NCBI RefSeq assembly: GCF_003626695.1
Contig: NZ_RBAH01000001.1
Span: 310,001 to 374,000 of the forward strand
Origin: Paenibacillus ginsengarvi
GTDB taxonomy: Bacteria; Bacillota; Bacilli; Paenibacillales; NBRC-103111
Length of the DNA: 64,000 nt
Reading direction: 5' to 3'
The translations under genes were made by a program, and so were the position numbers. Shown here piece after piece: positions 24,907-33,467 of the stretch (position 1 is the first letter of the stretch; each line of letters starts with the position of its first letter). The notes under the pieces are model-generated. The model made no database searches. It saw nothing but the letters and a program-made list of their open reading frames with translations, and had not been told where the DNA came from.

Positions 24907-25674
24907 TTAAATTGTCATAGCCCCAAATCCGCCGTCCACCCGAAGCAGCGAACCGGTCACAAAACCGGACGCTTTTTCCGAAGCCAAATACACGGCTGCG
25001 CCCTGCAGCTCTTGCGCTTCGCCGAACCGGTTCATCGGCGTGTGGGTCATGATCGAAGCGATGCGTTCCGGCGATAAAATTTTGCGGTTTTGCTCGGCCG
25101 GGAAGAAGCCTGGAATGATGGCGTTAACGCGTACGCGGCTCGGCGCAAATTCGCGCGCCAAATTTTTCGTCAAATTGTTGACGGCGGCTTTGGATGCGGA
25201 ATACGTGAATACCCGCGACAGCGGAGGCTCGGACGATACGGACGAAATATTGATGATGCTGCCGCCCTCACCCTTCTCCACCATATATTTGCCGAACACC
25301 TGACACGCCAGCACGACGCCCTTCAGGTTGACATCCATAATGGAGTCCCATTCTTCCATCGTAATTTCGAAAAACGGCGTCGCGCTGTTTTTGCCCGGGC
25401 AGTTCATGAGCACGTCCACGCGGCCCGTCCACGCCAGCACCTCGGTCAGAACGCGCTGCAAATCTTCCGTGCTGGTCGCATCGGCGCTGAAGCTTTTCGC
25501 TTTGCCGCCTACTTCTTCAATCTGCTTCACTACTTGCTCGCATTTCTCCATGTTGCGGCCTACGATCGCCACATCTGCGCCGTGTCCTCCGAGCGCTACT
25601 GCCATCGAACCTCCCAGCGTGCTGTTGCCGCCGATAATTACCGCCGTTTTGCCAGACAAGTCGAACAAATTCAT
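24907..25674 (-). CDS. Short-chain dehydrogenase/reductase of the sugar-acid operon
   Basis: 255-residue classical SDR: cofactor loop AVIIGGNSTLGGSMA (GxxxGxG), NCPG in the NAG position, Ser in INISSVSSEPP, catalytic YSASK, and a C-terminal RVDGGFGAMTI. The sequence style resembles gluconate 5-dehydrogenase and the SDR-type fructuronate/mannonate oxidoreductases. Its operon partners (gluconokinase, LarA-like protein, 6PG dehydrogenase) suggest a hexonate as substrate; which one is not shown by the sequence. Only 18 bp separate it from gntK. Confidence 0.85.
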   Translation of the reverse strand: MNLFDLSGKTAVIIGGNSTLGGSMAVALGGHGADVAIVGRNMEKCEQVVKQIEEVGGKAKSFSADATSTEDLQRVLTEVLAWTGRVDVLMNCPGKNSATPFFEITMEEWDSIMDVNLKGVVLACQVFGKYMVEKGEGGSIINISSVSSEPPLSRVFTYSASKAAVNNLTKNLAREFAPSRVRVNAIIPGFFPAEQNRKILSPERIASIMTHTPMNRFGEAQELQGAAVYLASEKASGFVTGSLLRVDGGFGAMTI

Positions 25675-25692
25675 AAGTAGAGCCCTCCCGAT

Positions 25693-27243
25693 TTATACGT
25701 GTTTTTTTTGAAACGCGGCAATCGCGTCGAACTGATCCTTGAGCTGATGGTAAACCGAGCTGTAAATCGTCGTCAATTCGCGGTATACCGCGTTGTTTGC
25801 CATGTTCGGCTCATGGCGGGCCGTTGTGCGCACCCAATCGCCGATCGACGAGAAGTCGCGGATTTCCCCAAGGGCAAGCAGGCCGAGCTGCGCCGCTCCA
25901 AGTCCCGAGCTTTCGATCGAATCCGGCACCGTTACGGTCGTGCCGATCGTATCGGCCATCATCTGACGCCAAAGCGGCGAACGGGCGAAACCGCCGGAAG
26001 CGCGAATTTCCTTCGCCTGGCCTCCAAGCTCCTCAAGCGCTACGGCGACCGAATGAATCCGGTACACGACACCTTCCAGCACGGCGCGGATCATATGCTT
26101 CTTCTCATGGAACAGCGACAGGCCGAAAAAGACGCCGCGCGCGTTGGCGTTCCAGTACGGGGCTCTCTCTCCTGCAAGCAGCGGCAGGAACAGAAGACCG
26201 TCGGAGCCGGGAGCCACTTGCGCAGCCAGCTCGGTCAAGTAGTCGTAAGGGTCCATGCCGCGGCGGCGTCCTTCCTCCGCCTCCAGCGTAGCGAGCTGGT
26301 CGCGCACCCAGCGAAGCATAATACCGCCGTTGTTGATCGGACCTCCGACGACCCAGAAGTCTTCCTTGAGCGCATAGCAGAACAAACGTCCCTGCGGATC
26401 GGTAAGCGGCTCGTTCACAGTGCCGCGCACGGCGCCGCTCGTGCCGATCGTGACCGCGTACACGCCGGGCTCGTAGGCTCCTGCGCCCAGATTGGCGAGT
26501 ACGCCGTCGGAAGCGCCGACGACGAACGGCGTGTCCACAGGCAGCCCCATGTCGCGGCTGTATTCGGCGGACAGTCCCTGCATAACGTGCGTGGTTGAAA
26601 CCGGCTCGGATAACTGCTCCTTCGATACGCCGGCAACGCGCAGCGCTTCCTCGTCCCATTCGAGACGACGCAGGTTGAACAGACCGGTCGCGCTCGCCAG
26701 CGAATAATCGATCACGCACTCGCCGAACAGCTTCGCGAACACGAACTCCTTGATGCCGATAAACTTGTAGGTGCGGCTGACGAGCTCCGGCTCGTGCCGG
26801 TTGAACCACATCAGCTTGAGCAGCGGAGACATCGGATGGATAGGCGTACCGGTATTCAGATAAATGCCGTGTCCGTTCCACTGTTCCTTGAGCGGAGCTA
26901 CATAGTCGACGCTGCGATTGTCGGCCCACGTAATACAGGCCGTAAGCGGGTTCATCTCACGGTCCACAGCGATCAGGCTGTGCATGGCCGAGCTGAACGA
27001 GACGCAAAGCACGTCTGTGCCGGAGATGCCGGCCTTCGCTATTACTTCCCGGATGCCGCGGACGACGGCGGCGAAAATTTCGAGCGGATTTTGCTCCGCC
27101 CGGTCGGGCGTAGGCGTATGCATCGGATATTCGATCGAATGGCCGGCTACGACGCGGCCCTCCCGGTCGATCACGAGCGTTTTCGTGCTCGTTGTCCCCA
27201 AATCTGCGGCTATGACATACCGCTTGGCGCTTTGGCTTATCAT
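25693..27243 (-). CDS. gntK: Gluconokinase (FGGY carbohydrate kinase)
   Basis: Phosphorylates gluconate to 6-phosphogluconate. 516 residues, the size of the Bacillus GntK. FGGY landmarks: N-terminal ADLGTTSTKTLVID phosphate loop, SFSSAMHSL, ITWADNRS, GASDGVLANLGAG, GTSGAVRG, and the C-terminal ADTIGTTVTVPDSIESSGLGAAQLGLLALG. The start overlaps the end of the LarA-like gene by 4 bp, so the two are coupled. Closest named relative by feel is gluconokinase rather than xylulokinase, because of the MHSLIAVD and WADNRSV segments. Confidence 0.9.
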   Translation of the reverse strand: MISQSAKRYVIAADLGTTSTKTLVIDREGRVVAGHSIEYPMHTPTPDRAEQNPLEIFAAVVRGIREVIAKAGISGTDVLCVSFSSAMHSLIAVDREMNPLTACITWADNRSVDYVAPLKEQWNGHGIYLNTGTPIHPMSPLLKLMWFNRHEPELVSRTYKFIGIKEFVFAKLFGECVIDYSLASATGLFNLRRLEWDEEALRVAGVSKEQLSEPVSTTHVMQGLSAEYSRDMGLPVDTPFVVGASDGVLANLGAGAYEPGVYAVTIGTSGAVRGTVNEPLTDPQGRLFCYALKEDFWVVGGPINNGGIMLRWVRDQLATLEAEEGRRRGMDPYDYLTELAAQVAPGSDGLLFLPLLAGERAPYWNANARGVFFGLSLFHEKKHMIRAVLEGVVYRIHSVAVALEELGGQAKEIRASGGFARSPLWRQMMADTIGTTVTVPDSIESSGLGAAQLGLLALGEIRDFSSIGDWVRTTARHEPNMANNAVYRELTTIYSSVYHQLKDQFDAIAAFQKKHV

Positions 27244-28511
27244 TTCGGCAAATACCCCTCATCGTCGAACTTCAAATCGTACGGCTCGGTGAGCACCTCG
27301 ATGTCCGGATGTTTGCGAGCTTCTTCCAGCAGGTTCACCGAGATTTCGATTTCACCCAGGTGCAGCGTATCGCGGATGCGCACGAGCCGGCATTTCGTAT
27401 AATCGAGGATGTTGCACGTTTTGACCGCCGCCTTGATCGCGTACAAGTCGTTTTCGAGCGTCGTCGCCTGTTTCGTCGGCGCACAAACGGTCGACGTCAA
27501 GCCGTTCGCGTACGTCGCGGGCCAATCGGTTTTGTCGGTCAGACGCTGCGTCGTAAAGTCGGCCGTTCCGACTCCGTTTGCGTTGCCTTTCGTCTCCGGC
27601 GTCAAGTCGAGCACGAGCATTTTCGATACGTCCGGTCCCCCGTGCGCGTACGGAGTCGGATAACGGCCCGTGACGTTCGGGTCCATGCCGTCGCCGCTTA
27701 TGTTTTTGCCGATGTAGTCGATCACGAGCACATCGATCTGATCGAACAAAATTTTCGGCAGGCGCGACTTCGCTTCCATCAGCAGCTCTTCCTCGCGGGC
27801 TTCGATATTCGCCGCAGGCAGCACTTCGACCCGGCATGTTTCGTCGTAGGCGTTCTCCACGAGCGCCACGCCGAAGCGGATCGGCAGCTTCTTCAGCATC
27901 AGGTTGGCCATATCCGGCACGTTCTCGGCCATATATTTGAAGCCGAGCTGATGGCACGCCTCGGCCCCCTTCTGCTTGCCGAGCCCGATCGCGATCATCT
28001 TCATGATGCCGCTCTCAATCCGGCCGCGGAAGGCGGTGTGCGGCTTCACGCGGTTAATGACGACGATGGCGTCGGCTTCGTAGGCGTATTTATCCACATA
28101 AACGGGAAGGCCGTTCGCCATCTCGTCGATTTTCACAACTTCCATCGAAGACAGGATCGGGGCGCCCATCGCTTCTTCGGTGACGCCCAGATGGTGCAGC
28201 ACGTCTCGCTGCCCTTCGGCTGTCGCGCCGCCGTGGCTGCCCATGCAAGGGACGATGAACGGCTCGGCGCCGGCTTCCTTGATGGCGTCGATCGTTAGCC
28301 GCGTAAATTCGGCGATATGCGCAACGCCGCGGCTTCCCACGGCAACCGCGACCCGCTCTCCTTTGCGGATCGAATCGATCGCTCCGGGCTTTTTCAGCTC
28401 CTCGCGGAGCGCGCCGAGATAATCGTCCACCTTCGTGCCGTCAAACTTTTGCCGGATTCGCACCATTTGCGGAATCGGGATATCGTCCAGAAGTGTCCGT
28501 AGAATGCTCAT
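27240..28511 (-). CDS. LarA-family (DUF2088) nickel-pincer racemase/epimerase, candidate hexonate 2-epimerase
   Basis: 423 residues of the LarA family. The expected active-site residues are present: His93 in MGSHGG, His158 in RVKPHTAF, Lys171 in GIMKMIA (pincer-cofactor lysine) and His187 in EACHQLGF. LarA proteins use a nickel-pincer nucleotide to invert the alpha carbon of 2-hydroxy acids; relatives other than lactate racemase act on malate, phenyllactate, 2-hydroxyglutarate and gluconate. Overlap with gluconokinase and the downstream 6PG dehydrogenase point to a C2 epimerisation of gluconate/mannonate. No larB, larC or larE cofactor genes are in the window, so they must be elsewhere. ATG 28511 has an AAGGAGG site. 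Confidence 0.82.
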   Translation of the reverse strand: MSILRTLLDDIPIPQMVRIRQKFDGTKVDDYLGALREELKKPGAIDSIRKGERVAVAVGSRGVAHIAEFTRLTIDAIKEAGAEPFIVPCMGSHGGATAEGQRDVLHHLGVTEEAMGAPILSSMEVVKIDEMANGLPVYVDKYAYEADAIVVINRVKPHTAFRGRIESGIMKMIAIGLGKQKGAEACHQLGFKYMAENVPDMANLMLKKLPIRFGVALVENAYDETCRVEVLPAANIEAREEELLMEAKSRLPKILFDQIDVLVIDYIGKNISGDGMDPNVTGRYPTPYAHGGPDVSKMLVLDLTPETKGNANGVGTADFTTQRLTDKTDWPATYANGLTSTVCAPTKQATTLENDLYAIKAAVKTCNILDYTKCRLVRIRDTLHLGEIEISVNLLEEARKHPDIEVLTEPYDLKFDDEGYLPK

Positions 28512-28670
28512 GTTCTGCCTTGCCTCCTTAGGGTTGTTGCCTCTTTGTTTCTATTCCTATTCCTTATATTTGCGCGGAGCTTGCCGTTAATCGTGACGGG
28601 AAAGCCAATAAGAGATACTTGAAATGCCGAGGGGGGAAAGAGGTGAAGCGGAAAGCTTGCGGCCACCTTT

Positions 28671-28716
28671 GAAATTGTATCCTACCCGACTACTATCCAT
28701 GAAAGGATACGATTTC
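28671..28716. repeat. Imperfect 13-bp inverted repeat between lacI-type regulator and LarA-like gene
   Basis: GAAATTGTATCCT (28671-28683) pairs with AGGATACGATTTC (28704-28716) with one mismatch and a 20-nt loop, within a 297-bp gap that holds no gene. No T run, so it is more likely an operator or mRNA-processing/attenuation hairpin than a terminator. Confidence 0.6.
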
Positions 28717-28808
28717 AAGAGGGGTGGAGCTCACATCTTTCACTCCGTCCTCCTCGCACCATCTCTTATTGCCGCTTTCCTGTTTTTCGCCACTCCACTT
28801 AAGCTCCG

Positions 28809-29810
28809 TCAAATCCTCTTCACCGACTCGCGCACCAGCAGCTCCGTATCCACATACACCGTCTCCTTCGTCGGAGCGCCGCGTTCGATATCCGCGAGCA
28901 GCTTCTCGGCTCCGATGCGGCTGATCGTTTCCACCGGCCGTTTGACCGTCGTCAGCGCAGGCGACAAAAACGCCGAGAACACATCGTCGTCAAATCCCGC
29001 TACCGATATATGATCCGGAACGGATAAGCCTTTTTCGGCGATCGCCTTCATCGCCCCGACAGCCATCTCGTCGCTCGAGCAAAACACGCCGGTCGGCAGC
29101 GGTTGGACGGACAGCAGATCCTTCATCGCCCTATACCCGCCTTCGAGCGTATAACCCCCGACAACGTGAAGCGACTTGTCGGTTTCGATGCCGTACCGCT
29201 CCAGCGCCTGCAAATAGCCGTCCTTCCGCGCCGTTGACGATTTGAACGACTGCTTGCCCTCAATGATCGCAATTCGGCGATGCCCTTGCAAAATCATATG
29301 CTCCACTACTCGAAACACGCCGGCTTTATCGTCGGCCAGCACACTGACCGGAGAGAGCCGTTCGGCATTGCGATTGAGCACGACAAGCGGAATATTCTTG
29401 TCAGCCACGTACCGGATGAACGCTTCGTCGCCGTCGCTCTGGCTCATCACGAGCACGCCGTCGAACGTTTTGCGCGTGACGGGAGTAAAGTTGCCGTCGT
29501 AGTCGTCGATCGCGTTGACGATTAGATGGTATTTCGAGCTGACGGCACTGTGAACCCCTTTAACCGCCTCATGGAAGAAGTTCGAGGATGTCCCCATCGA
29601 CAGCGTCGAGAAAAACAGCCCGATATGATAAGAACGCGCCAAAACCAGACTTTTCGCACTGTAGTTCGGCGTATAATCGAGCCGCTCCGCGATCGCTCTT
29701 ATTTTGCGCTTCGTCTCTTCGTGAATAAGCGGGCTGTCGTTCAGCGCACGCGATACGGTCGTATGCGACACGCCTGCCATTCTGGCGATATCCTTGATCG
29801 TAACGTTCAT
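28809..29810 (-). CDS. LacI-family transcriptional regulator of the sugar-acid operon
   Basis: 333 residues. N-terminal helix-turn-helix and hinge (VTIKDIARMAGVSHTTVSRALNDSP, then PNYSAKSLVLARS), followed by a sugar-binding core with FDGVLVMSQSDGD and GFDDDVFSAFLSPALTTVKRP. ATG 29810 follows AGAGGTGG. It is the first gene of the minus-strand set leading into the LarA-like gene and gntK, so it probably represses the operon until an aldonic acid or its phosphate binds. A cre-like/operator palindrome overlaps its promoter. Confidence 0.9.
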   Translation of the reverse strand: MNVTIKDIARMAGVSHTTVSRALNDSPLIHEETKRKIRAIAERLDYTPNYSAKSLVLARSYHIGLFFSTLSMGTSSNFFHEAVKGVHSAVSSKYHLIVNAIDDYDGNFTPVTRKTFDGVLVMSQSDGDEAFIRYVADKNIPLVVLNRNAERLSPVSVLADDKAGVFRVVEHMILQGHRRIAIIEGKQSFKSSTARKDGYLQALERYGIETDKSLHVVGGYTLEGGYRAMKDLLSVQPLPTGVFCSSDEMAVGAMKAIAEKGLSVPDHISVAGFDDDVFSAFLSPALTTVKRPVETISRIGAEKLLADIERGAPTKETVYVDTELLVRESVKRI

Positions 29811-29832
29811 CCTACCACCTCTTGTCGTTTTG

Positions 29833-29861
29833 ATCATAGCACACTATGCACACGTTAACAA
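29833..29861 (-). promoter_or_regulatory. Promoter of the lacI-type operon with overlapping operator/cre-like site
   Basis: TTGTTA (29856-29861) and TATGAT (29833-29838) are 17 bp apart on the minus strand. The 16-mer TTGTTAACGTGTGCAT (29846-29861) has the central CG, left WTG and right CAW of a cre site, with a few mismatches, and covers the -35 box. It may bind CcpA, the encoded LacI protein, or both. Confidence 0.6.
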
Positions 29862-30000
29862 GAAAGAAAAACAGCGGTTTCGCCGGCTTTTTCCCGCATA
29901 AAATAACCCCGGCAAAGCCCCGTAAACAAGAACAACCGTCTCCATGCGGACCTTTACAGGTACCGGAGACGGCTGTCACGGAATTACGCTATGCCCCATT

Positions 30001-30597
30001 TTACATTTCCAGCTGCAGCATCTCGCTGCGCATATCCTTTAACCGTTCTTTGGATTTGACGATCTTCTCCTCGTCCCCGGCTGCGATGGCGTCGTGGAGC
30101 GTGGCCAGCTCGTAATCCAGCTCGAGCCGGAGGACGGCGATTCTTTCTTCCGCACGTTTGGACTTGAACGCTTGAATCATCTCGTCGATCGTAACGACAG
30201 GCTCTTTTTGGAATAACACCTTATGCTCGACCCCCGATATCTCCACCATGCGGATGATTTCGCCGAACATAATGTTTTCGATAACGATCTGGCGCTCCCG
30301 AAAACGTTTGACGATCGCATGGCCGCGTGTATCACCGATCATCTTCTCCATCAGCTCAGACAGCTTCTCGTCCTTAAACGAATAGTCTCCGATAATTTTG
30401 TAGCGGTCTCCGATTCGTTGAAATTTCAGTTTGATCAGCTTACGGCCGGTGCGGATCGAAATGACGAACTGCTGCTCGTTTTCGTTCCAATACAAGGAGT
30501 ATCCTTCCTGAATGAGCGATTTAATGAAGTTGCGGATTTGCCGGCGGTCAAAACGCAACTCCAGGTTGCAGTACTCCACTTCATAGCTTTTGTTCAC
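30001..30597 (-). CDS. Conserved protein of unknown function with C-terminal coiled coil
   Basis: 198 residues, no membrane segment or signal peptide. The N-terminal half is a mixed alpha/beta domain (YEVEYCNLELRFDRRQIRNFIKSLIQEGY, FVISIRTGRKLIKLKFQRIGDRYKIIGDYSF), and the last 60 residues are a highly charged helix likely to form a coiled coil. I do not recognise the family. GTG at 30597 is chosen since AGGAGGGG lies 6 nt upstream; the frame to 30765 lacks a site. A possible promoter about 180 bp upstream would give an unusually long leader. Confidence 0.72.
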   Translation of the reverse strand: MNKSYEVEYCNLELRFDRRQIRNFIKSLIQEGYSLYWNENEQQFVISIRTGRKLIKLKFQRIGDRYKIIGDYSFKDEKLSELMEKMIGDTRGHAIVKRFRERQIVIENIMFGEIIRMVEISGVEHKVLFQKEPVVTIDEMIQAFKSKRAEERIAVLRLELDYELATLHDAIAAGDEEKIVKSKERLKDMRSEMLQLEM

Positions 30598-30840
30598 GGC
30601 AATCCCCTCCTTGAAACCAGTAAGCATCCATTGTCGCATCATCAAAAATCTCTTGCGTCGTCTGCTCCGAGAGCCGATCCGTCGGATATGGCCGCAAAAC
30701 TCGCTTGCCATGATGTTCTCTCGCGTCCAGGCGAATGCAGGGGCTTTGACAGAATGTTCAGACAACTTATTTGCTTACAACTATCTTATTATGGATCATA
30801 TGTTTTAGCAACTTGGATTATTGATTATTTTTTAAGTGGA
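30598..30840. other. Gene-free stretch; long leader of the upstream minus-strand gene
   Basis: Together with the terminator at 30841-30895 and its flanks this makes a 346-bp gap. On the minus strand TTGCTA and TAAGAT with a 17-bp spacer (roughly 30785-30815) could be the promoter of the 30597 gene. I see no ORF with a ribosome site and no RNA family I can name. Confidence 0.4.
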
Positions 30841-30895
30841 ACGCAAAAAAAGCGGGAAGCGTCCGACACGGGACACAAAAAGGAAGCCCGCTGTG
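30841..30895 (-). terminator. Terminator after the copper-amine-oxidase-N domain gene
   Basis: On the minus strand AGCGGG...CCCGCT with inner GC-rich pairing, followed by TTTTTTT, about 50 bp after the stop at 30944. Confidence 0.7.
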
Positions 30896-30943
30896 GAGCT
30901 CCCCCTAACTGCCGCTTATGTATGTATACCGTTTGGCAACCGA

Positions 30944-31831
30944 TCAAGGCGTTTTTGTCGATTCCTTCGGGTACGTTTTCCAACCGGTGCTGGAAACGTT
31001 CCATTTGCCGTCATACGACTGCCAAAAACGGATGTTATATTGCACAAACCATTTATCGCTGCCTCTCGCCAGTACCGAATATTCGTTCTCGTTCTCGAGC
31101 GGCTTGATCGTATAGCCGGATTCGTATACGCCGAAATAGTCGTTCAGTGCTTGCAGCTTCGCCTCGCTCACTTCGCCCTGCTCGACGATCGCGTACTTCC
31201 GCTTGTCTCCCTTCACCTCATCGCCCCAGTAAGGCTTCACCAGGTCGAGATGCACGTACATCTCCCCGGTCAGCTTCTCCTTCGTCAGCTTCGGATTGCC
31301 GACGTCGATCGGGATATTGCTGATATCCTTCCAGCGCAAATACGTGTCGTCCTTGTACAAATTGACCAGCGTCGGGTAATTGACACCCTTGTATACAAAA
31401 TTGTAGGCGATCGGCGTGTCCAAAGTAAACGATTCTTCCACCTTGACATCGGGCGGCACGATCGGCTTCTTCACCGTCTCGGAGCCGCTTCCCGTTTCGC
31501 CGTCCGCTTCCTTCTCCCCGTCTTCGCCGGCGCTTGTCCCCTTGCCAGGCTGCGGCTGAACCGGCATCGCCAGCTTGATCGTCATTTTGCTCTCGTCCCA
31601 GCTGACTACCGCTCCAAGCAGCTCCCCTATCGTTTTGAACGGCAAATAACTGCTGCCGTCATAGATGAGCGGCGTTTCCTTGACGATTTTTCCGTTAACC
31701 TCGACCTTGAAGTCGGGCCGCAAATAAGCTTCCACCTTTTGCAAAGTGTCTTTGGCGTATACGCCGCTCGTGAATACGACCCCCATTGTTGCCGTCAAAA
31801 GCAACGTTTTTTTCAAGCGACCTTTATTCAT
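30944..31831 (-). CDS. Secreted protein with copper amine oxidase N-terminal (stalk) domain
   Basis: 295 residues: signal peptide (MNKGRLKKTLLLTATMGVVFTSGVYA), then one copper-amine-oxidase N-like domain (VEVNGKIVKETPLIYDGSSYLPFKTIGELLGAVVSWDESKMTIKL), a Gly/Glu-rich linker (about 105-130), and a C-terminal domain of unknown type with many aromatic residues. The N domain is a small beta module common in Paenibacillus surface proteins and does not imply oxidase activity. ATG 31831 follows GAGGAGAG. Single gene with its own terminator. Confidence 0.8.
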   Translation of the reverse strand: MNKGRLKKTLLLTATMGVVFTSGVYAKDTLQKVEAYLRPDFKVEVNGKIVKETPLIYDGSSYLPFKTIGELLGAVVSWDESKMTIKLAMPVQPQPGKGTSAGEDGEKEADGETGSGSETVKKPIVPPDVKVEESFTLDTPIAYNFVYKGVNYPTLVNLYKDDTYLRWKDISNIPIDVGNPKLTKEKLTGEMYVHLDLVKPYWGDEVKGDKRKYAIVEQGEVSEAKLQALNDYFGVYESGYTIKPLENENEYSVLARGSDKWFVQYNIRFWQSYDGKWNVSSTGWKTYPKESTKTP

Positions 31832-31992
31832 CAGGCTCTCCTCTCCCAATCCTTCATCTGTGCGGGATTCACCCATTATTATACATCAGCCGACAAAGCT
31901 CGACTAGAATAAGCTTACAGTTTGCTCCCGCTTCGACTTTGTTGTAGTGTAAAATTGATAGGTTACCGTCAGTCGTTACATAGGAGGGCTTT

Positions 31993-32616
31993 ATGACATT
32001 TCCTGCATTCGAATCATCCGATTTCGACGTATTCACGATCCCCGGTTTGGTGCCGCGCATGCAAGCGCTGATCGAGCGGGTCCGGCCGAAGCTGACGTTG
32101 CTCGGCGACGAGCTGGCACCGTTCCTTTCCGCCCAGTGCGGGGAGCCGATGTTTCCTCACGTCGCGAAGCACGCCCGCCGAACGATTAACCCGCCGGCGG
32201 ATACATGGGTAGCATGGGCGAACAATAAAAAAGGCTACAAGGCTCATCCCCATTTTCAGGTCGGGCTATGGTCTACCCACCTATTCGTGCAATTTGCCGT
32301 AATTTACGAGAGCGGCAATAAGGAGACGTTCGCCCGCCATCTCGAGAAGAAGCTTACCTCCATTCGCAAACAAATTCCCGCCGACTATCGCTGGTCCACG
32401 GACCATATGCAGCCGGATACGATGCGGCATGGCGATATGTCGAAAAACGACTTTGCGCTTATGATCGACAAGCTGCAGCAGGTCAAAAAGACGGAGGCGC
32501 TGTGCGGCATTCGCATCGAACGCGGAGATCCGCTGCTCGCGTCCCCCGATCGTTTCGCAGAAACGATCAAGCAAACGTTCGAACAAGTTATGCCGCTATA
32601 CCGAATCGCCTTCTAA
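31993..32616 (+). CDS. yktB: DUF1054 family protein (YktB)
   Basis: 207 residues matching the Bacillus YktB family: starts TFPAFESSDFDVFTIPGLVPRMQALIERVRPKL, with HVAKHARRTINPPADTWVAWANNKKGYKAHPHFQVGLW in the middle. Cytosolic; function unknown. ATG 31993 follows AGGAGGG. Single gene. Confidence 0.88.
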   Translation: MTFPAFESSDFDVFTIPGLVPRMQALIERVRPKLTLLGDELAPFLSAQCGEPMFPHVAKHARRTINPPADTWVAWANNKKGYKAHPHFQVGLWSTHLFVQFAVIYESGNKETFARHLEKKLTSIRKQIPADYRWSTDHMQPDTMRHGDMSKNDFALMIDKLQQVKKTEALCGIRIERGDPLLASPDRFAETIKQTFEQVMPLYRIAF

Positions 32617-32715
32617 AGCGAACTAAGGGCTCGCCTGCCGGATAAATTTCGTATGATTCTCCAAAGTTTGGTACAAACTAACCGGGAATTCAGACGAAAG
32701 GAAAGGTGAAGTTCC

Positions 32716-33321
32716 ATGAACACCCGAAACGCGCTCAAACGGCTAGCTATCGGTACATTCGTCCTCGGCCTGTCGGGGACTATCGCATTTTCCGCATCGG
32801 GACAGCCTCTTCATGCGTACGGACTTCAGTCGGCTCCGGAGATGAGGAAGGAAGCGCCGGAGAAAAAAGGACCGGAAAAAGCCGCTCCGGAAAAAGAAGC
32901 TCCGGGTAAGGAAGCTCCGGGCAAGGAGGGTCCTGAAAAGGAAGGCACCCACGAGTCGAAGCACGGGCACAAGCGCTTTTTCCTGTTCGAGGACGCCGCC
33001 GCCGTCATCGGCATGCAGCCGGATGAGCTGAAGAAACAGCTCGAAGGCGGAAAAAGCTTGGCCGAGCTTGCCAAAGCGAAAGGGATCGACGAAGCGGCCC
33101 TCGTTGAGAAGATGATGGCACTGCGCATGCAAAAGGTCGAGGAAGCGGTCAAAGCGGGCAAAATTACGCAGGAAAAAGCCGATCTGATCAGAGCGAAGCT
33201 GCCCGAGCATCTCAAGATGCTTGTAACGAAGAAAGATTGGAAAGACTGGGGCAAGCATAGAGAAGAGCATAAGAAAAAGGATGCCAAACAAACGGCGGCA
33301 GACGACACCGAAGAGTTGTAA
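32716..33321 (+). CDS. Secreted Lys/Glu/Pro-rich protein with helical C-terminal domain
   Basis: 201 residues. Signal peptide (RLAIGTFVLGLSGTIAFSASG), then about ten PEK/PGK-type imperfect repeats (EAPEK, GPEK, EAPGK; residues 42-75), then a helical domain with LKKQLEGGKSLAELAKAKGIDEAALVEKMMALRMQKVEEAVKAGKITQEKADLIRAKLPEHL. The C-terminal part looks like the helical repeats of Bacillota surface proteins in which a 'G-K-S-L-A-E-L-A' unit is followed by a 'G-x-I-T-x-x-Q/E-A' unit. Function unknown. ATG 32716 has AAAGGAAAGG upstream; the highly repetitive region may vary in length between strains. Confidence 0.75.
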   Translation: MNTRNALKRLAIGTFVLGLSGTIAFSASGQPLHAYGLQSAPEMRKEAPEKKGPEKAAPEKEAPGKEAPGKEGPEKEGTHESKHGHKRFFLFEDAAAVIGMQPDELKKQLEGGKSLAELAKAKGIDEAALVEKMMALRMQKVEEAVKAGKITQEKADLIRAKLPEHLKMLVTKKDWKDWGKHREEHKKKDAKQTAADDTEEL

Positions 33322-33332
33322 CCATTACAGCG

Positions 33333-33367
33333 AAAAGCCCGGTCATCAATCGATGACCGGGCTTTTG
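33333..33367 (+). terminator. Terminator
   Basis: AAAAGCCCGGTCATC and GATGACCGGGCTTTT are perfect arms around a short loop, 11 bp after the stop at 33321. Confidence 0.92.
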
Positions 33368-33467
33368 CGCGCCTGCGGGAGCGGCGCCGTCATAAGAATG
33401 TCATATTTGGATGCTAAAATGACCGGGAGTCTGATCGCCCCTCCGCCAAAGAAAGGAGCATCCCGCT

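Noticed and set aside
27309..28298. Long plus-strand ORF opposite the LarA-like gene
   Set aside because: An antisense shadow of a GC-rich, well-supported gene with no ribosome site and an improbable composition; the same holds for similar antisense frames over gnd, pbp and mtnN.
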